Notes under the pieces: generated by a model
Database searches by the model: none
What the model saw: the letters and a program-made list of their open reading frames with translations, nothing else
Told to the model about the DNA's origin: nothing
Part shown: piece after piece, positions 17,391 to 25,993 of the stretch
Position numbering within the stretch: the stretch's first letter is position 1
Layout: each line of letters starts with the position of its first letter
Translations under genes and position numbers: made by a program
NCBI GenBank assembly: GCA_900544715.1
Contig: UQWL01000001.1
Location: 124,001-188,000, forward strand
Length of the DNA: 64,000 bases
Source: an uncultured Oscillospiraceae bacterium
GTDB lineage: Bacteria; Bacillota; Clostridia; Oscillospirales; Acutalibacteraceae
Reading direction: 5' to 3'

Positions 17391-17666
17391 ATGGACAAGA
17401 CACGAAAAACCAGAACAGAGGATGGCAAGCTTAATTTAGTAGGAGAGCAAATCGCAGAGTTGCGCCAGAAAAAGAAGATGTCTCAGAATGCGCTGGCGCG
17501 TGAACTGCAATTGCTGGGTGTGAACCTCAATAAAAATGCGGTATCAAACATTGAAATTGGGAAACGCTCTGTATCGGATATTGAGCTGTTTGCTTTGGCA
17601 ACGGTGCTCCATGTTTCTGCCGATGACTTCTTCCGTTATGTAAAGGAAAGGTTTGCGAATCATTGA
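17391..17666 (+). CDS. XRE-family helix-turn-helix regulator
   Basis: A 91-residue DNA-binding protein, nearly all one HTH_3 domain: IAELRQKKKMSQNALARELQ, NLNKNAVSNIEIGKRSVSDI and FALATVLHVSADDFFRYVKE. The helix 2-3 loop carries a small insertion (LQLLGVNLNKN). ACGGGGG lies 8 nt before ATG 17391; the frame is open further upstream but without a ribosome site. It sits alone in an AT-rich stretch behind its own promoter. The target is unknown. Confidence 0.88.
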   Translation: MDKTRKTRTEDGKLNLVGEQIAELRQKKKMSQNALARELQLLGVNLNKNAVSNIEIGKRSVSDIELFALATVLHVSADDFFRYVKERFANH

Positions 17667-17774
17667 GGGCGCGGAGTTTTTGATATGGCCAGAATGTTTC
17701 CATCTAGAGGGAAACAGTACCGGCGGGCTGTGCGCGTTTTGGCCTTATCGCGGCGTATCCCTCTGGACAGAGCG

Positions 17775-18371
17775 TTAGCCTGCGATGCACCGCTCCACAA
17801 AAATTTTTACCCCCATTCCAATGAGCAGGATGCCACCGATCACGCCTGCCTTGCCACGGAATGCCGCGCCAAACCGGCGGCCGATATATACGCCTGGAAA
17901 ACATAATAGGAAGGTGATCGCCCCAATTGCGCCTGCATCGAGCAGCAGAATGGAGAAGCGGTTTACATCCGCGCAGGAGAAGGATACGCCCACAGCCAGT
18001 GCATCGATGCTTGTGGCAATCGCCAAAACGACCAATGTGCGCATGCTGATCTCTCCGCCGTAGGAGGGAACGGCTTGCGCTCCGCCGGATTTTGCGTTTT
18101 CCTTGGCTGTATCGAGAATCATTTTGATGCCGATCGCCGCGAGCAGCAGCATGGCAACCCAATGATCGACCGTCCGGATTTTTTCACTGAACCGGATGCC
18201 CGCGAGCCAGCCAATCACCGGCATCAGCGATTGAAAGCCCGCAAAGCTTAGCGCAAGCTTTAAGGCATACCGGATACGAACGCGCCGCACGGTAAGGCCG
18301 CTTGTGATGGAAACGGCCAAAGCATCCATAGCGAGCCCGAGCCCAATGACGATGATGTTTATGATCCCCAT
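17775..18371 (-). CDS. mntP: Manganese efflux pump MntP
   Basis: A six-span exporter of 198 aa in two homologous halves. Each half begins with the acidic DALAV motif: GLAMDALAVSITSG near residue 15 and ATSIDALAVGVSFS near residue 125. ATG 18371 is preferred over an upstream in-frame ATG because GGAGAG lies 8 nt before it. A perfect palindrome, GAGTGAT-AA-ATCACTC (18388-18403), sits just upstream and may be an operator or a hairpin. The manganese riboswitch consensus was looked for and not recognised. Confidence 0.93.
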   Translation of the reverse strand: MGIINIIVIGLGLAMDALAVSITSGLTVRRVRIRYALKLALSFAGFQSLMPVIGWLAGIRFSEKIRTVDHWVAMLLLAAIGIKMILDTAKENAKSGGAQAVPSYGGEISMRTLVVLAIATSIDALAVGVSFSCADVNRFSILLLDAGAIGAITFLLCFPGVYIGRRFGAAFRGKAGVIGGILLIGMGVKIFVERCIAG

Positions 18372-18478
18372 ATTTATCTCTCCAAGCGAGTGATAAATCA
18401 CTCAAAAAATTGGATTTGTTTAGAAAGCTCTCCAGATTCTGAAAGAATCGAATAATCTATGAATTTCTTTTACCTTTC

Positions 18479-18507
18479 TTGTGGGAATCCTGTAACTGTG
18501 CTATAAT
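18479..18507 (+). promoter_or_regulatory. Promoter for the acyl-CoA synthetase gene
   Basis: TTGTGG (18479-18484), 17 nt and TATAAT (18502-18507). A roughly 120-nt untranslated leader follows with a CGGCGC/GCGCCG hairpin. Confidence 0.65.
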
Positions 18508-18633
18508 ATTTAAAATCTGCGCTTACGTCATTGCGCAATCCGGCGCCGCTTTAGCGCCGTTAGGAGGAGATTGCAGCATCGTCTGTGTGAAAAAAGCGCA
18601 AAATTAAGATTGACTGAAAAGTGAGAGCATGCC

Positions 18634-20391
18634 ATGTATCAAAACACGCCTTTTTACGACATCCGTCCAATTCGGGATTTCCGTGATATGCTGGCCCAAA
18701 GCGCGGAGCGTTTTGCGGATCGCCCCGCCTTTAAATTGAAAAACAATGCAGGCGAATATTACGATGTTTCCTATCCTGATTTTCAGGCCGATGTATATGC
18801 GCTGGGCACCAGATTGATCGACTTAGGTTTCGCGGGAGAGAAGATCGCCGTGATCGGGCACAATTGCTATGAGTGGTGCACCGCCTATCTTGCCGTCACC
18901 TGTGGAGTGGGCGTAGTGGTGCCAATTGATAAGGAGCTTCCGGCCTGCGATATTGAGAATATCCTCCGCGTATCCGGGGCGGCAGCGATTCTGTTTGATG
19001 AAAAAGCGGCGCAAAAGGTGCTGGAGAACCGTTCCGCCCTGCCGCCGGAAATCAAGCTGATTTCCTTTGAAGCAGGGGATACGCAACAGGGGATTCTCTC
19101 ACTGCACGAACTGTTGGCGGAGGGCCGTGCGCTGTTAAACCAGGGCGACACACGCATGCAGGATGCACCAATTGATGCGGAGGGCCTTGGCTCCCTCCTT
19201 TTCACCTCCGGCACGACCGGCATGGCAAAGGGAGTTATGCTCAGCCAGCGGAATATCTGTGAGGACATCATGTCGCTCAGCGGCGTGGTGGAAATCCGCC
19301 CGACGGATCAGCTGCTCTCCATTTTGCCGCTGCATCATACTTATGAATGTTCGCTTGGATTTATCATGATTTTATATTCCGGCGCATGCATTGCCTTTTG
19401 TGAGGGGCTGCGCTATATCGTGAAAAACATGCAGGATGTGGAGCCGACGATCTTCGTTACGGTGCCGCTGATGCTGGAAAAGATGCACAACCGCATTTTG
19501 AAAACAGCCGCGAAGAAAAAGGGCGGTAAGCTGATGCTCGGCATTGGCAAGGCGCTCTCCAATGCGACCAGCGCGCTGGGCGTGGATATTAACGATAAAA
19601 TATTTGGCGAGATCCAACGCAATTTCGGCGGCCGGCTTCGCCTGATTATCACGGGCGCGGCGGCCATCAGCCCGGAAGTGGTGAAGGATTTTAAAACCTT
19701 TGGCATCCCCGTCTATCTCGGCTACGGCCTGACGGAATGCGCACCGCTTGTGATCGGCAATAACGACCGTATTGAGCTGCCGGATTCTGTGGGCGTGCCT
19801 CTGCCCGGCGTGGAGGCGAAGATCATCAATGCGGATGCCTCCGGCGTGGGGGAAATCTGCGTGAAGGGCCCGATGGTGATGCTCGGCTATTATAATGATC
19901 CGGAGGCCACAGCAGAGGTTTTGGATGAGGATGGCTTTTTCCACACCGGCGACCTCGGCACAGTGGATGAAAACGGCTGTTACCGCATCACCGGCCGCAT
20001 TAAAAATGTGATCGTCACGAAAAACGGCAAAAATATCTACCCGGAAGAGGTGGAATACTACCTCAATAAAAACCCCTTTGTGGCGGAATCCATCGTTGTC
20101 GGCGAGGATGAGGACGATGAAACGATGGTCACGGCGAAGGTGTTCCCCAATGTAGAAGCAATCCGGGAGAAGCTCAAGCAATCCTCCGTGTCGAGCGAGG
20201 AAGTGTTTAAAGCGCTTTCCAATGTGGTAAAGGAGGTCAATAAAAAATTGCCCTCTTATAAGAGCATCAAGAAGCTTGTCATCCGCGAAACGGAATTTGT
20301 CAAGACGACAACGCAGAAGATCAAGCGCTTTGCGGAGGAAGAGAAGAAAGAGCGGCAGGAGGAGCAGGAAAAGAACGAGAAGAACGGATGA
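18634..20391 (+). CDS. Long-chain acyl-CoA synthetase / AMP-forming ligase
   Basis: A 585-residue ANL-superfamily enzyme that activates a carboxylic acid as acyl-AMP and transfers it to CoA. Motifs in order are LLFTSGTTGMAKGVMLSQRN (phosphate loop), LPLHHTYECSLGF, LGYGLTECAPLVIGN, HTGDLGTVDENG and GRIKNVIVTKNGKNIYPEEV (hinge and catalytic lysine region). A charged Glu/Lys tail extends past the usual end. GTGAGAG precedes ATG 18634. It stands alone between its promoter and a bidirectional terminator. The chain length of its substrate is not predictable. Confidence 0.9.
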   Translation: MYQNTPFYDIRPIRDFRDMLAQSAERFADRPAFKLKNNAGEYYDVSYPDFQADVYALGTRLIDLGFAGEKIAVIGHNCYEWCTAYLAVTCGVGVVVPIDKELPACDIENILRVSGAAAILFDEKAAQKVLENRSALPPEIKLISFEAGDTQQGILSLHELLAEGRALLNQGDTRMQDAPIDAEGLGSLLFTSGTTGMAKGVMLSQRNICEDIMSLSGVVEIRPTDQLLSILPLHHTYECSLGFIMILYSGACIAFCEGLRYIVKNMQDVEPTIFVTVPLMLEKMHNRILKTAAKKKGGKLMLGIGKALSNATSALGVDINDKIFGEIQRNFGGRLRLIITGAAAISPEVVKDFKTFGIPVYLGYGLTECAPLVIGNNDRIELPDSVGVPLPGVEAKIINADASGVGEICVKGPMVMLGYYNDPEATAEVLDEDGFFHTGDLGTVDENGCYRITGRIKNVIVTKNGKNIYPEEVEYYLNKNPFVAESIVVGEDEDDETMVTAKVFPNVEAIREKLKQSSVSSEEVFKALSNVVKEVNKKLPSYKSIKKLVIRETEFVKTTTQKIKRFAEEEKKERQEEQEKNEKNG

Positions 20392-20403
20392 TGAAAGAAA
20401 AAA

Positions 20404-20444
20404 ACGCCGCTATGGGCTCCTTCCACAGCGGCGTGTTTATTTTT
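20404..20444. terminator. Bidirectional terminator
   Basis: ACGCCGCT (20404-20411) pairs with AGCGGCGT (20427-20434). T-rich tails lie on both strands, closing the acyl-CoA synthetase gene and the convergent comF. Confidence 0.85.
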
Positions 20445-20456
20445 ATGCAGCGCAAG

Positions 20457-21191
20457 TTAGCCGTCAGAAGGCTTTTTGTTTGCGTCCTTATTCTTTCTCG
20501 TCACCGCTGCGCAGGCACAGTAAACCTCCTTCGCCCCGGCGAGCCTCAGCATCCTGGCGCATTCCTCTAAGGTTGCGCCCGTGGTTTTGATATCGTCGCA
20601 CAGCAGGATGGTTTTGCCCTCCGCCAGCTCCGGTTTGGCAACCTCAAACACGCCGAACACATTGCCTTTCCGCTCATCCCGCTTCAGCTCATGCTGCGCA
20701 GGCGTATCGGCGCATTTACAGAGCAGCCGGCAGTCCGCAGGAGTATCCAGCAGCTTGGAGAGTTCTTGCGCGAGCAGGGCGCTCTGGTTATAGCCGCGCT
20801 CTTTTTCCTTTGCGGCGCGCATGGGCACGCAGGTAATCTGGTCAAAGGCAACGCCAGGCAAATTGGCCCGGATGCTCGCGGCCATCTCTTGGGCGAAATA
20901 GGCGGCATATTGGGGACGATCACGGAATTTAAAGCGATGGATTCCCTCCCGAATGGCACCCTCATAGTAAAACGGCGCTGTGACCGCTTGATAGGCAGTT
21001 TTCGGATCCTTGCGGCCGCAATCCTGCAGGCTTTGCCCACAGAGCAGGCAAACCGGCGCTTCGATGCGGGCGATGTGTTCCGAGCAGGTTTCACAGAGTG
21101 TTTCCCCCGCGGGCAGCACCGCCCCGCAGCAAATGCATCGGGGTGGGTAGAGGATGGAGAGCAGCCGGCTGAGCCATTCTTTATGTTTCAT
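20457..21191 (-). CDS. comF: ComF-family phosphoribosyltransferase-like protein
   Basis: A 244-residue protein of the ComF family, implicated in handling transformed DNA. The N-terminus has two zinc-binding pairs (PPRCICCGA, CETCSEH). A type I phosphoribosyltransferase fold follows: CVPMRAAKEKERGYNQSALL and the PRPP loop ILLCDDIKTTGATLEECARM. Its start overlaps the end of recD2 by 11 nt, so the two are translationally coupled. With comEC at the far end of the window, the organism keeps at least part of a DNA-uptake apparatus. Confidence 0.92.
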   Translation of the reverse strand: MKHKEWLSRLLSILYPPRCICCGAVLPAGETLCETCSEHIARIEAPVCLLCGQSLQDCGRKDPKTAYQAVTAPFYYEGAIREGIHRFKFRDRPQYAAYFAQEMAASIRANLPGVAFDQITCVPMRAAKEKERGYNQSALLAQELSKLLDTPADCRLLCKCADTPAQHELKRDERKGNVFGVFEVAKPELAEGKTILLCDDIKTTGATLEECARMLRLAGAKEVYCACAAVTRKNKDANKKPSDG

Positions 21192-23394
21192 CGTGATCCT
21201 CTTCTGTTAAAAAGGCGCGCAGTGCGGAAAAACGGCGCGTTTTTTTATCATTTTCCACCATGCGATGCACCACTTCCCTGCTGCCAACCAGGATTATTTT
21301 GGATTTGGCACGGGTGACGGCGGTGTAAAGCAGGTTGCGGTAGCTCAATTGGGGCACCACGTTCAGCACTGGCATGACCACCGCCTCAAATTCGCTGCCC
21401 TGGCTTTTGTGAACTGTTATGGCATAGGCAAGCTCCAGCTCTGCCGCCGATTCAAAGGAATACATGGCCGTTCGGTCATCAAAGAGCACATATAGCGTGG
21501 AGCTTGCGGGCTCGATCTGGTCCAGGATACCGACATCGCCGTTGAAAACGCCCGTCCCATTTTCGCCGTCGCGCGTCCAGGGCAGGTCATAATTATTTTT
21601 GGTTTGCATCACCTTATCGCCGGTGCGCAGGATGCGCCCATTGATGGTGATCTCCTGCTTCTTTTTCTCCGGCGGGTTGAGCACGCCTTGCAGCACACGG
21701 TTGAGATTCACCGTGCCGAGATCGCCCTTGCGGGAGGGGCAGAGCACTTGAATATCCGAGATGGGGGAGTAACCGTAAGCCTTGGGCAGGCGGGCGGCGC
21801 AAAGCTCCGTCACCGTGCGCTCGGCAAGGTAGGGCGCGGGCCGGTTCATAAAAAAGAAGTCCGCGTCGTTGCGGTCGAGCACCGGCATTTCGCCGCGCAC
21901 GATGCGGTGCGCATTGGTTACAATCAGGCTTTCCATCGCCTGGCGGAACACTTCCGTGAGCTGGACGGTCGGCAGAAGATCGGATTGGATCAAATCCTGC
22001 AACACGTTGCCCGCGCCCACGGGCGGGAGCTGATCACTGTCGCCCACCATAACCAGGCGGCAGCCGAGAGGAAGTGCGTCCAGCAGGCTGGAAAAGAGGT
22101 TGATATCCACCATGGAGAGCTCGTCCACAATCACGGCGTCCGCCTCCAGCGGATTGCGCGCGTCGCGCGCGAAAACAGGGCGGTCGCTTTCCGTCCATTC
22201 CACTTCCAGCAGGCGATGGATTGTTTTCGCCTCCTTGCCCGTCAGCTCGGACATCCGCTTGGCCGCTCTTCCCGTTGGCGCGGCGAGGGCAACATCCAGC
22301 CCGTCGCGCTCAAACAGGGTGAGGATGCCCTTGAGCGTGGTGGTCTTGCCGGTGCCGGGCCCGCCGGTGAGGATGAGCAGGCCCTTTTGGATGGCCGTGG
22401 TGATGGCGAGGCGCTGTTTCTCTTCATATTGGATGCCGTTTTCCTGTTCGATGCGCTCAATTTCCTTTTCCAGCGTCGGTTTTCCGGCGGGGGGGAACCG
22501 CAGCATGATCCGGATGCGCTCCGCAGCGCTTTTTTCCGCGCTGTAAACGCTGGGCAGGAAAATAAATTCCCGGCCGCCGATGGTTTTGGAGACGAGCTGG
22601 CGATCCTCCAAAAGGCCGTCGAGCGCAATCTCGATGGTATCGGTGTCCGTATCCAGCAGGTCGCGGGAAGGGGTCAGCAGCTTTTCGCGCGGAATACAGG
22701 TGTGGCCGTTGTGCAGGTTGTGGCGCAGCACGTAGATCACGCCCGCCCGCACCCGGTGGATGGCATCCGGGCGGTTGGGCATGGCTTGCGCGATCACATC
22801 CGCCCGCTCAAACCCCATATGGATCTCTTCGCTGCAAAGGATATAGGGGTTCTCATGAATGCGGTCAATGGCGGAGGCACCGAATTTCCGAAAGGCCGCG
22901 AGGCATTCCGCCGGCGTCATGCCGATGGATTCCAGAGCGATCATCACCTCGCGCACGGCAAATTGTTTTTTGAATTCCTCGCAGATTTTATGCGCCTTTT
23001 CCCGGGAGATACCCTTGATGGTGGCGAGGCGCTCCGGCTCGTTTTCCAGGATATCGAAGGTGCGGTCGCCAAAGGCCTCCACGATTTTTTCCGCCGTGGC
23101 GGCCCGGATGCCCTTGACCGCGCCGGAGGAAAGGTATTTCAAAAGCTGCCCGGCAGTGGAGGGGAGGCTGCGCTCACACAGCTCCGCGCGGAATTGGCGG
23201 CCAAAGGAGGCGTGAACATCCCAATGCCCCATCAGCCGCAGCTCTTCCCCCGCGGACAGCGCCGGGAGAACGCCCACCACCGTAACAAGCTCCCCATCGC
23301 TGTTTAAATCCAGCACCGTGAAGCCGGTATCCGGGCGGTAGAAGGTGACATCCTCCACACTGCCGCGCAATTCGATTTGTGCCTGTTCGTCCAT
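21181..23394 (-). CDS. recD2: RecD2-type ATP-dependent DNA helicase
   Basis: A 737-residue superfamily 1B 5'-3' helicase. The N-terminal OB-like domain (VTFYRPDTGFTVLDLN) is followed by helix-hairpin-helix repeats (YLSSGAVKGIRAATAEKIVE, LATIKGISREKAHKICEEFK). The motor has Walker A LTGGPGTGKTTTLKG, AAPTGRAAKRMSELTG, Walker B VIVDELSMVD, GDSDQLPPVGAGNVLQDLI and AITVHKSQGSEF. ATG 23394 begins MDEQAQIELRGSVEDV, the normal RecD2 N-terminus; the frame stays open about 43 codons upstream but that part is not family-like. There are no RecBC partners nearby, as expected for RecD2. Confidence 0.95.
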   Translation of the reverse strand: MDEQAQIELRGSVEDVTFYRPDTGFTVLDLNSDGELVTVVGVLPALSAGEELRLMGHWDVHASFGRQFRAELCERSLPSTAGQLLKYLSSGAVKGIRAATAEKIVEAFGDRTFDILENEPERLATIKGISREKAHKICEEFKKQFAVREVMIALESIGMTPAECLAAFRKFGASAIDRIHENPYILCSEEIHMGFERADVIAQAMPNRPDAIHRVRAGVIYVLRHNLHNGHTCIPREKLLTPSRDLLDTDTDTIEIALDGLLEDRQLVSKTIGGREFIFLPSVYSAEKSAAERIRIMLRFPPAGKPTLEKEIERIEQENGIQYEEKQRLAITTAIQKGLLILTGGPGTGKTTTLKGILTLFERDGLDVALAAPTGRAAKRMSELTGKEAKTIHRLLEVEWTESDRPVFARDARNPLEADAVIVDELSMVDINLFSSLLDALPLGCRLVMVGDSDQLPPVGAGNVLQDLIQSDLLPTVQLTEVFRQAMESLIVTNAHRIVRGEMPVLDRNDADFFFMNRPAPYLAERTVTELCAARLPKAYGYSPISDIQVLCPSRKGDLGTVNLNRVLQGVLNPPEKKKQEITINGRILRTGDKVMQTKNNYDLPWTRDGENGTGVFNGDVGILDQIEPASSTLYVLFDDRTAMYSFESAAELELAYAITVHKSQGSEFEAVVMPVLNVVPQLSYRNLLYTAVTRAKSKIILVGSREVVHRMVENDKKTRRFSALRAFLTEEDHDET

Positions 23395-23508
23395 AAAAAA
23401 TGACCATTCTTTCTCTATGATAAAGCTAACCCTCATTATACTTCGATTCGGGTTCGGATGCAATGGATTTCCACAAAAAGGCGAACATTCGTTTCTTTGC
23501 GGAGCGGT

Positions 23509-23537
23509 TTGTGGTTTCGACAAAATTATGATAGAAT
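23509..23537 (+). promoter_or_regulatory. Promoter of the folC leader RNA (copy A)
   Basis: TTGTGG (23509-23514), 17 nt, TAGAAT (23532-23537). The geometry is the same as that of the second copy at 49930-49958. Confidence 0.65.
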
Positions 23538-23625
23538 AGCTCCAAACGGATCGTTTGGAGCATTGGAAAAATGCCTGTCGGCGTGAAACGCCTTCTGCCG
23601 CGAAGCGGCAACGCCATTTTTCGCA
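23538..23625 (+). ncRNA. Structured leader element, copy A (upstream of folC)
   Basis: Hairpin H1 is GCTCCAAAC (23539-23547) with GTTTGGAGC (23553-23561). A three-way junction follows. Outer helix AAAAATG (23567-23573) pairs with CATTTTT (23615-23621). Inside it are GGCGT-GAA-ACGCC (23580-23592) and GCCGC-GAA-GCGGC (23597-23609). The same layout recurs at 49959-50046 with paired substitutions in H1. Function and family are unknown. Confidence 0.65.
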
Positions 23626-23700
23626 GAGGGAAGCTTTGCTTGGATATAAAATCGAAACAGTTCATTGCTGCGTAATAGAAAACGAAGGAGGTTATATCAA

Positions 23701-24987
23701 ATGCGGTATGAGGAAGCGGTTGCTTATGTGCATTCCCTGCTCCAGTTTGGCGTAAAGCCGGGCCTTGAGCGGATGCGGGCCATGATGGCGGAGCTCGGCA
23801 ACCCGCAGGACAAGCTGAAATTCGCCCATGTGGCGGGGACGAACGGCAAGGGCTCCACCTGCGCGATGCTCGCTGGAATCCTACAGGCCTCCGGGTATCA
23901 AACCGGGCTGTTCACCTCGCCCTATGTGATTGAGTTTCGGGAGCGGATTCAGATCAACGGCGAGATGATCCCGCATGAGGCCTTCGCCTCTGTGATGGAG
24001 CAGATTCAGCCCGTGGCGGACAGGCTCGCCAAGCGTGATATGCAGCCCACGGAGTTTGAGGTCATCACAGCCGCCGCCTTTCTCTATTTTGCGCAGGAGG
24101 GCTGCGATATCGTGGTGCTGGAAGTTGGCCTCGGCGGGAGGCTTGATTCCACCAACATCATCAAAACGCCGCTGGTGAGTGTGATCACCTCCGTTTCGAT
24201 GGATCATATGAACGTGCTCGGCAATACCATTGAGGAGATTGCAGCGGAAAAATGCGGGATCATCAAGCGCGGCGGGATTACCGTGGCCTACCCGGAGCAG
24301 GATCGGCGCGTATTCAATCTTCTGTATCATACGGCGATTTTGCAGAGCAATGTGCTGATTACGCAGAATATGGGGGATATCCGCGTGGAAGCGGAAAAGA
24401 TCACGGGCACGGATATCGTCTATAACGGCCTGCACATCCACATTCCCCTGATCGGCGCGCATCAGGTGGGCAATTGTATGACCGCCGTGTTGGCGGCGGA
24501 GGCGCTGCGCTCGCGTGGCATGCGCCGGATCACGGGCCGGTCGATCGTGAGCGGCATTGCCGGGGTGCGGATTCCGGCGCGGCTGGAGGTGTTTCAAACG
24601 CAGCCGCTCGTGTTGCTCGACGGTGGCCATAACGAGGATGGGCTGCAAAGGCTCGCGCAGGCTATGCGCAAATTCCTATCCGGCAGGCGGGTGATCGCCG
24701 TGATCGGCATGATGGCGGATAAGGCGCACGCCGCGGCCGCGCGGGAGATCGCCCCGCTGTGCGCTAAGGTAATCGCCACGACGCCCTCCAACCCGCGCGC
24801 GATGCCCGCGCAGCAGCTTGCACGGGAAATGGAACCCTATTGCAGCGAAGTCTGGGCAGAAAAAAAGCCGGAGGAGGCCTTTCTCCTCGCGCTGCGGGAA
24901 GCACAGCCGGAGGATGCGGTGCTCGTGTGCGGTTCGTTCTATCTGGCGTCGGATGTGCGCGAGGCGCTGCTGCGGTTTTCTGCATAA
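23701..24987 (+). CDS. folC: Folylpolyglutamate synthase / dihydrofolate synthase
   Basis: An ATP-dependent Mur-ligase-type enzyme that adds glutamate to (dihydro)folate; 428 aa. Motifs are KFAHVAGTNGKGSTCAMLAG (P-loop), FTSPYVIEFRERIQING, VLEVGLGGRLDSTNII, ITSVSMDHMNVLG and VLLDGGHNEDG of the C-terminal domain. AAGGAGG sits before ATG 23701; the frame is open further upstream but only through the leader. The untranslated leader contains the copy A structured element. Confidence 0.95.
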   Translation: MRYEEAVAYVHSLLQFGVKPGLERMRAMMAELGNPQDKLKFAHVAGTNGKGSTCAMLAGILQASGYQTGLFTSPYVIEFRERIQINGEMIPHEAFASVMEQIQPVADRLAKRDMQPTEFEVITAAAFLYFAQEGCDIVVLEVGLGGRLDSTNIIKTPLVSVITSVSMDHMNVLGNTIEEIAAEKCGIIKRGGITVAYPEQDRRVFNLLYHTAILQSNVLITQNMGDIRVEAEKITGTDIVYNGLHIHIPLIGAHQVGNCMTAVLAAEALRSRGMRRITGRSIVSGIAGVRIPARLEVFQTQPLVLLDGGHNEDGLQRLAQAMRKFLSGRRVIAVIGMMADKAHAAAAREIAPLCAKVIATTPSNPRAMPAQQLAREMEPYCSEVWAEKKPEEAFLLALREAQPEDAVLVCGSFYLASDVREALLRFSA

Positions 24988-25028
24988 ATTTTTGCGGCAT
25001 TTGCCAGCGTTCAACAAAATATGCAATC

Positions 25029-25070
25029 AAAATCCTTTATCCTGATCGGGTAAAGGATTTTTGTTTTTAC
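25029..25070 (+). terminator. Terminator after folC
   Basis: AAAATCCTTTATCC (25029-25042) pairs with GGGTAAAGGATTTT (25048-25061) with one wobble, then TTGTTTTT. Confidence 0.85.
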
Positions 25071-25125
25071 AGGAATGATTGTAATCCGGACAGGCAATAC
25101 TAATCAGAATGGGAGGAATCATAAC

Positions 25126-25449
25126 GTGGCAATTCGGTTGGAGTTTGCCCCGGGGCGTGTAACCGCATATCTGGAAGGGGAGATTGACCACCACAATGCC
25201 GCTGCACTGCGGGAATGCATCGATGAAGCGGTTGAGCAGCACAGGCCGGAAACATTGCGCATCGATTTTGGCGGCGTCAGCTTTATGGACAGCTCCGGCG
25301 TGGGGCTTGTCATGGGACGCACCAGCGTGATGCAGGCGCTGGGGGGCAAGGTGGAGGTTGTTAACCTGACTCCACAGGCCTATAAAGTGATGCGGCTTGC
25401 AAAGCTGGATCAGCTTGCGGTGATCCGCCAGAAGCGAAAGGAAGGGTAA
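25126..25449 (+). CDS. spoIIAA: Anti-sigma-F factor antagonist SpoIIAA
   Basis: A STAS-domain protein of 107 aa. When dephosphorylated it displaces SpoIIAB from sigma F in the forespore. TAYLEGEIDHHNAAALRE is the first half, and SFMDSSGVGLVMGR carries the serine phosphorylated by SpoIIAB. The start is GTG 25126 with GGGAGGAA upstream; no in-frame ATG fits the family N-terminus. It is the first gene of the spoIIA operon. The following gap of 100 nt to spoIIAB is unusually long for this operon. Confidence 0.95.
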   Translation: MAIRLEFAPGRVTAYLEGEIDHHNAAALRECIDEAVEQHRPETLRIDFGGVSFMDSSGVGLVMGRTSVMQALGGKVEVVNLTPQAYKVMRLAKLDQLAVIRQKRKEG

Positions 25450-25549
25450 TGCGTTTGATCTGTTTTGTGCATGAAACGCATTCGAAATTTCGGCTGCGCC
25501 AAAACCGTGCAACTCCGCGGCCCGGCGCAAGAAAGGGATGGCCATATAG

Positions 25550-25993
25550 ATGAAAGCGAGTAACGTTGTTAAACTGGAAGTGGAAAGCCGCTCTGTCAAT
25601 GAGAGCTTTGCCCGCGTTGTTGTTTCCGCCTTCGCGGCGCAGCTCGACCCCACAATTGAAGAGGTGAACGATATCAAAACGGCCGTTAGCGAGGCAGTGA
25701 CCAACTGCATTGTGCACGCCTACGAAAACAAGGTCGGTCGGATTTACATAACCGTTTCCCTCTATGACGACGGCCTGGTGAAAATCAAGATTCGGGATAA
25801 AGGGCGCGGGATCGAGGATGTGAAAAAGGCGATGGAACCGCTCTATACCACCGCCGCCGGCGAGCGGGCAGGCCTTGGCTTTGCCGTGATGGAGAGTTTT
25901 ATGGATAAGGTCAGGGTGCATTCCAAGGCGGGACAGGGCACGAGCGTGATTTTGGAAAAACGCATCGCGGGCCGCGATGCAGGCCGTGGTTGA
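25550..25993 (+). CDS. spoIIAB: Anti-sigma-F factor / serine kinase SpoIIAB
   Basis: A 147-residue GHKL kinase that binds and inhibits sigma F and phosphorylates SpoIIAA. The ATP-binding N box is DIKTAVSEAVTNCIVHAYEN. KIRDKGRGIEDV is the G1 region, with the lid at EPLYTTAAGERAGLGFAVME and the G2 box at GQGTSV. ATG 25550 follows a weak AAGAAAGGGA site. The C-terminus runs into sigF with a 17-nt overlap. Confidence 0.95.
   Translation: MKASNVVKLEVESRSVNESFARVVVSAFAAQLDPTIEEVNDIKTAVSEAVTNCIVHAYENKVGRIYITVSLYDDGLVKIKIRDKGRGIEDVKKAMEPLYTTAAGERAGLGFAVMESFMDKVRVHSKAGQGTSVILEKRIAGRDAGRG

Noticed and set aside
18372..18478. Manganese riboswitch before mntP
   Set aside because: The conserved core of that riboswitch was not found; only short palindromes are present.
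21604..23307. Very long open frame opposite recD2
   Set aside because: It is an antisense frame produced by GC-rich codon bias; the recD2 protein has all helicase motifs.
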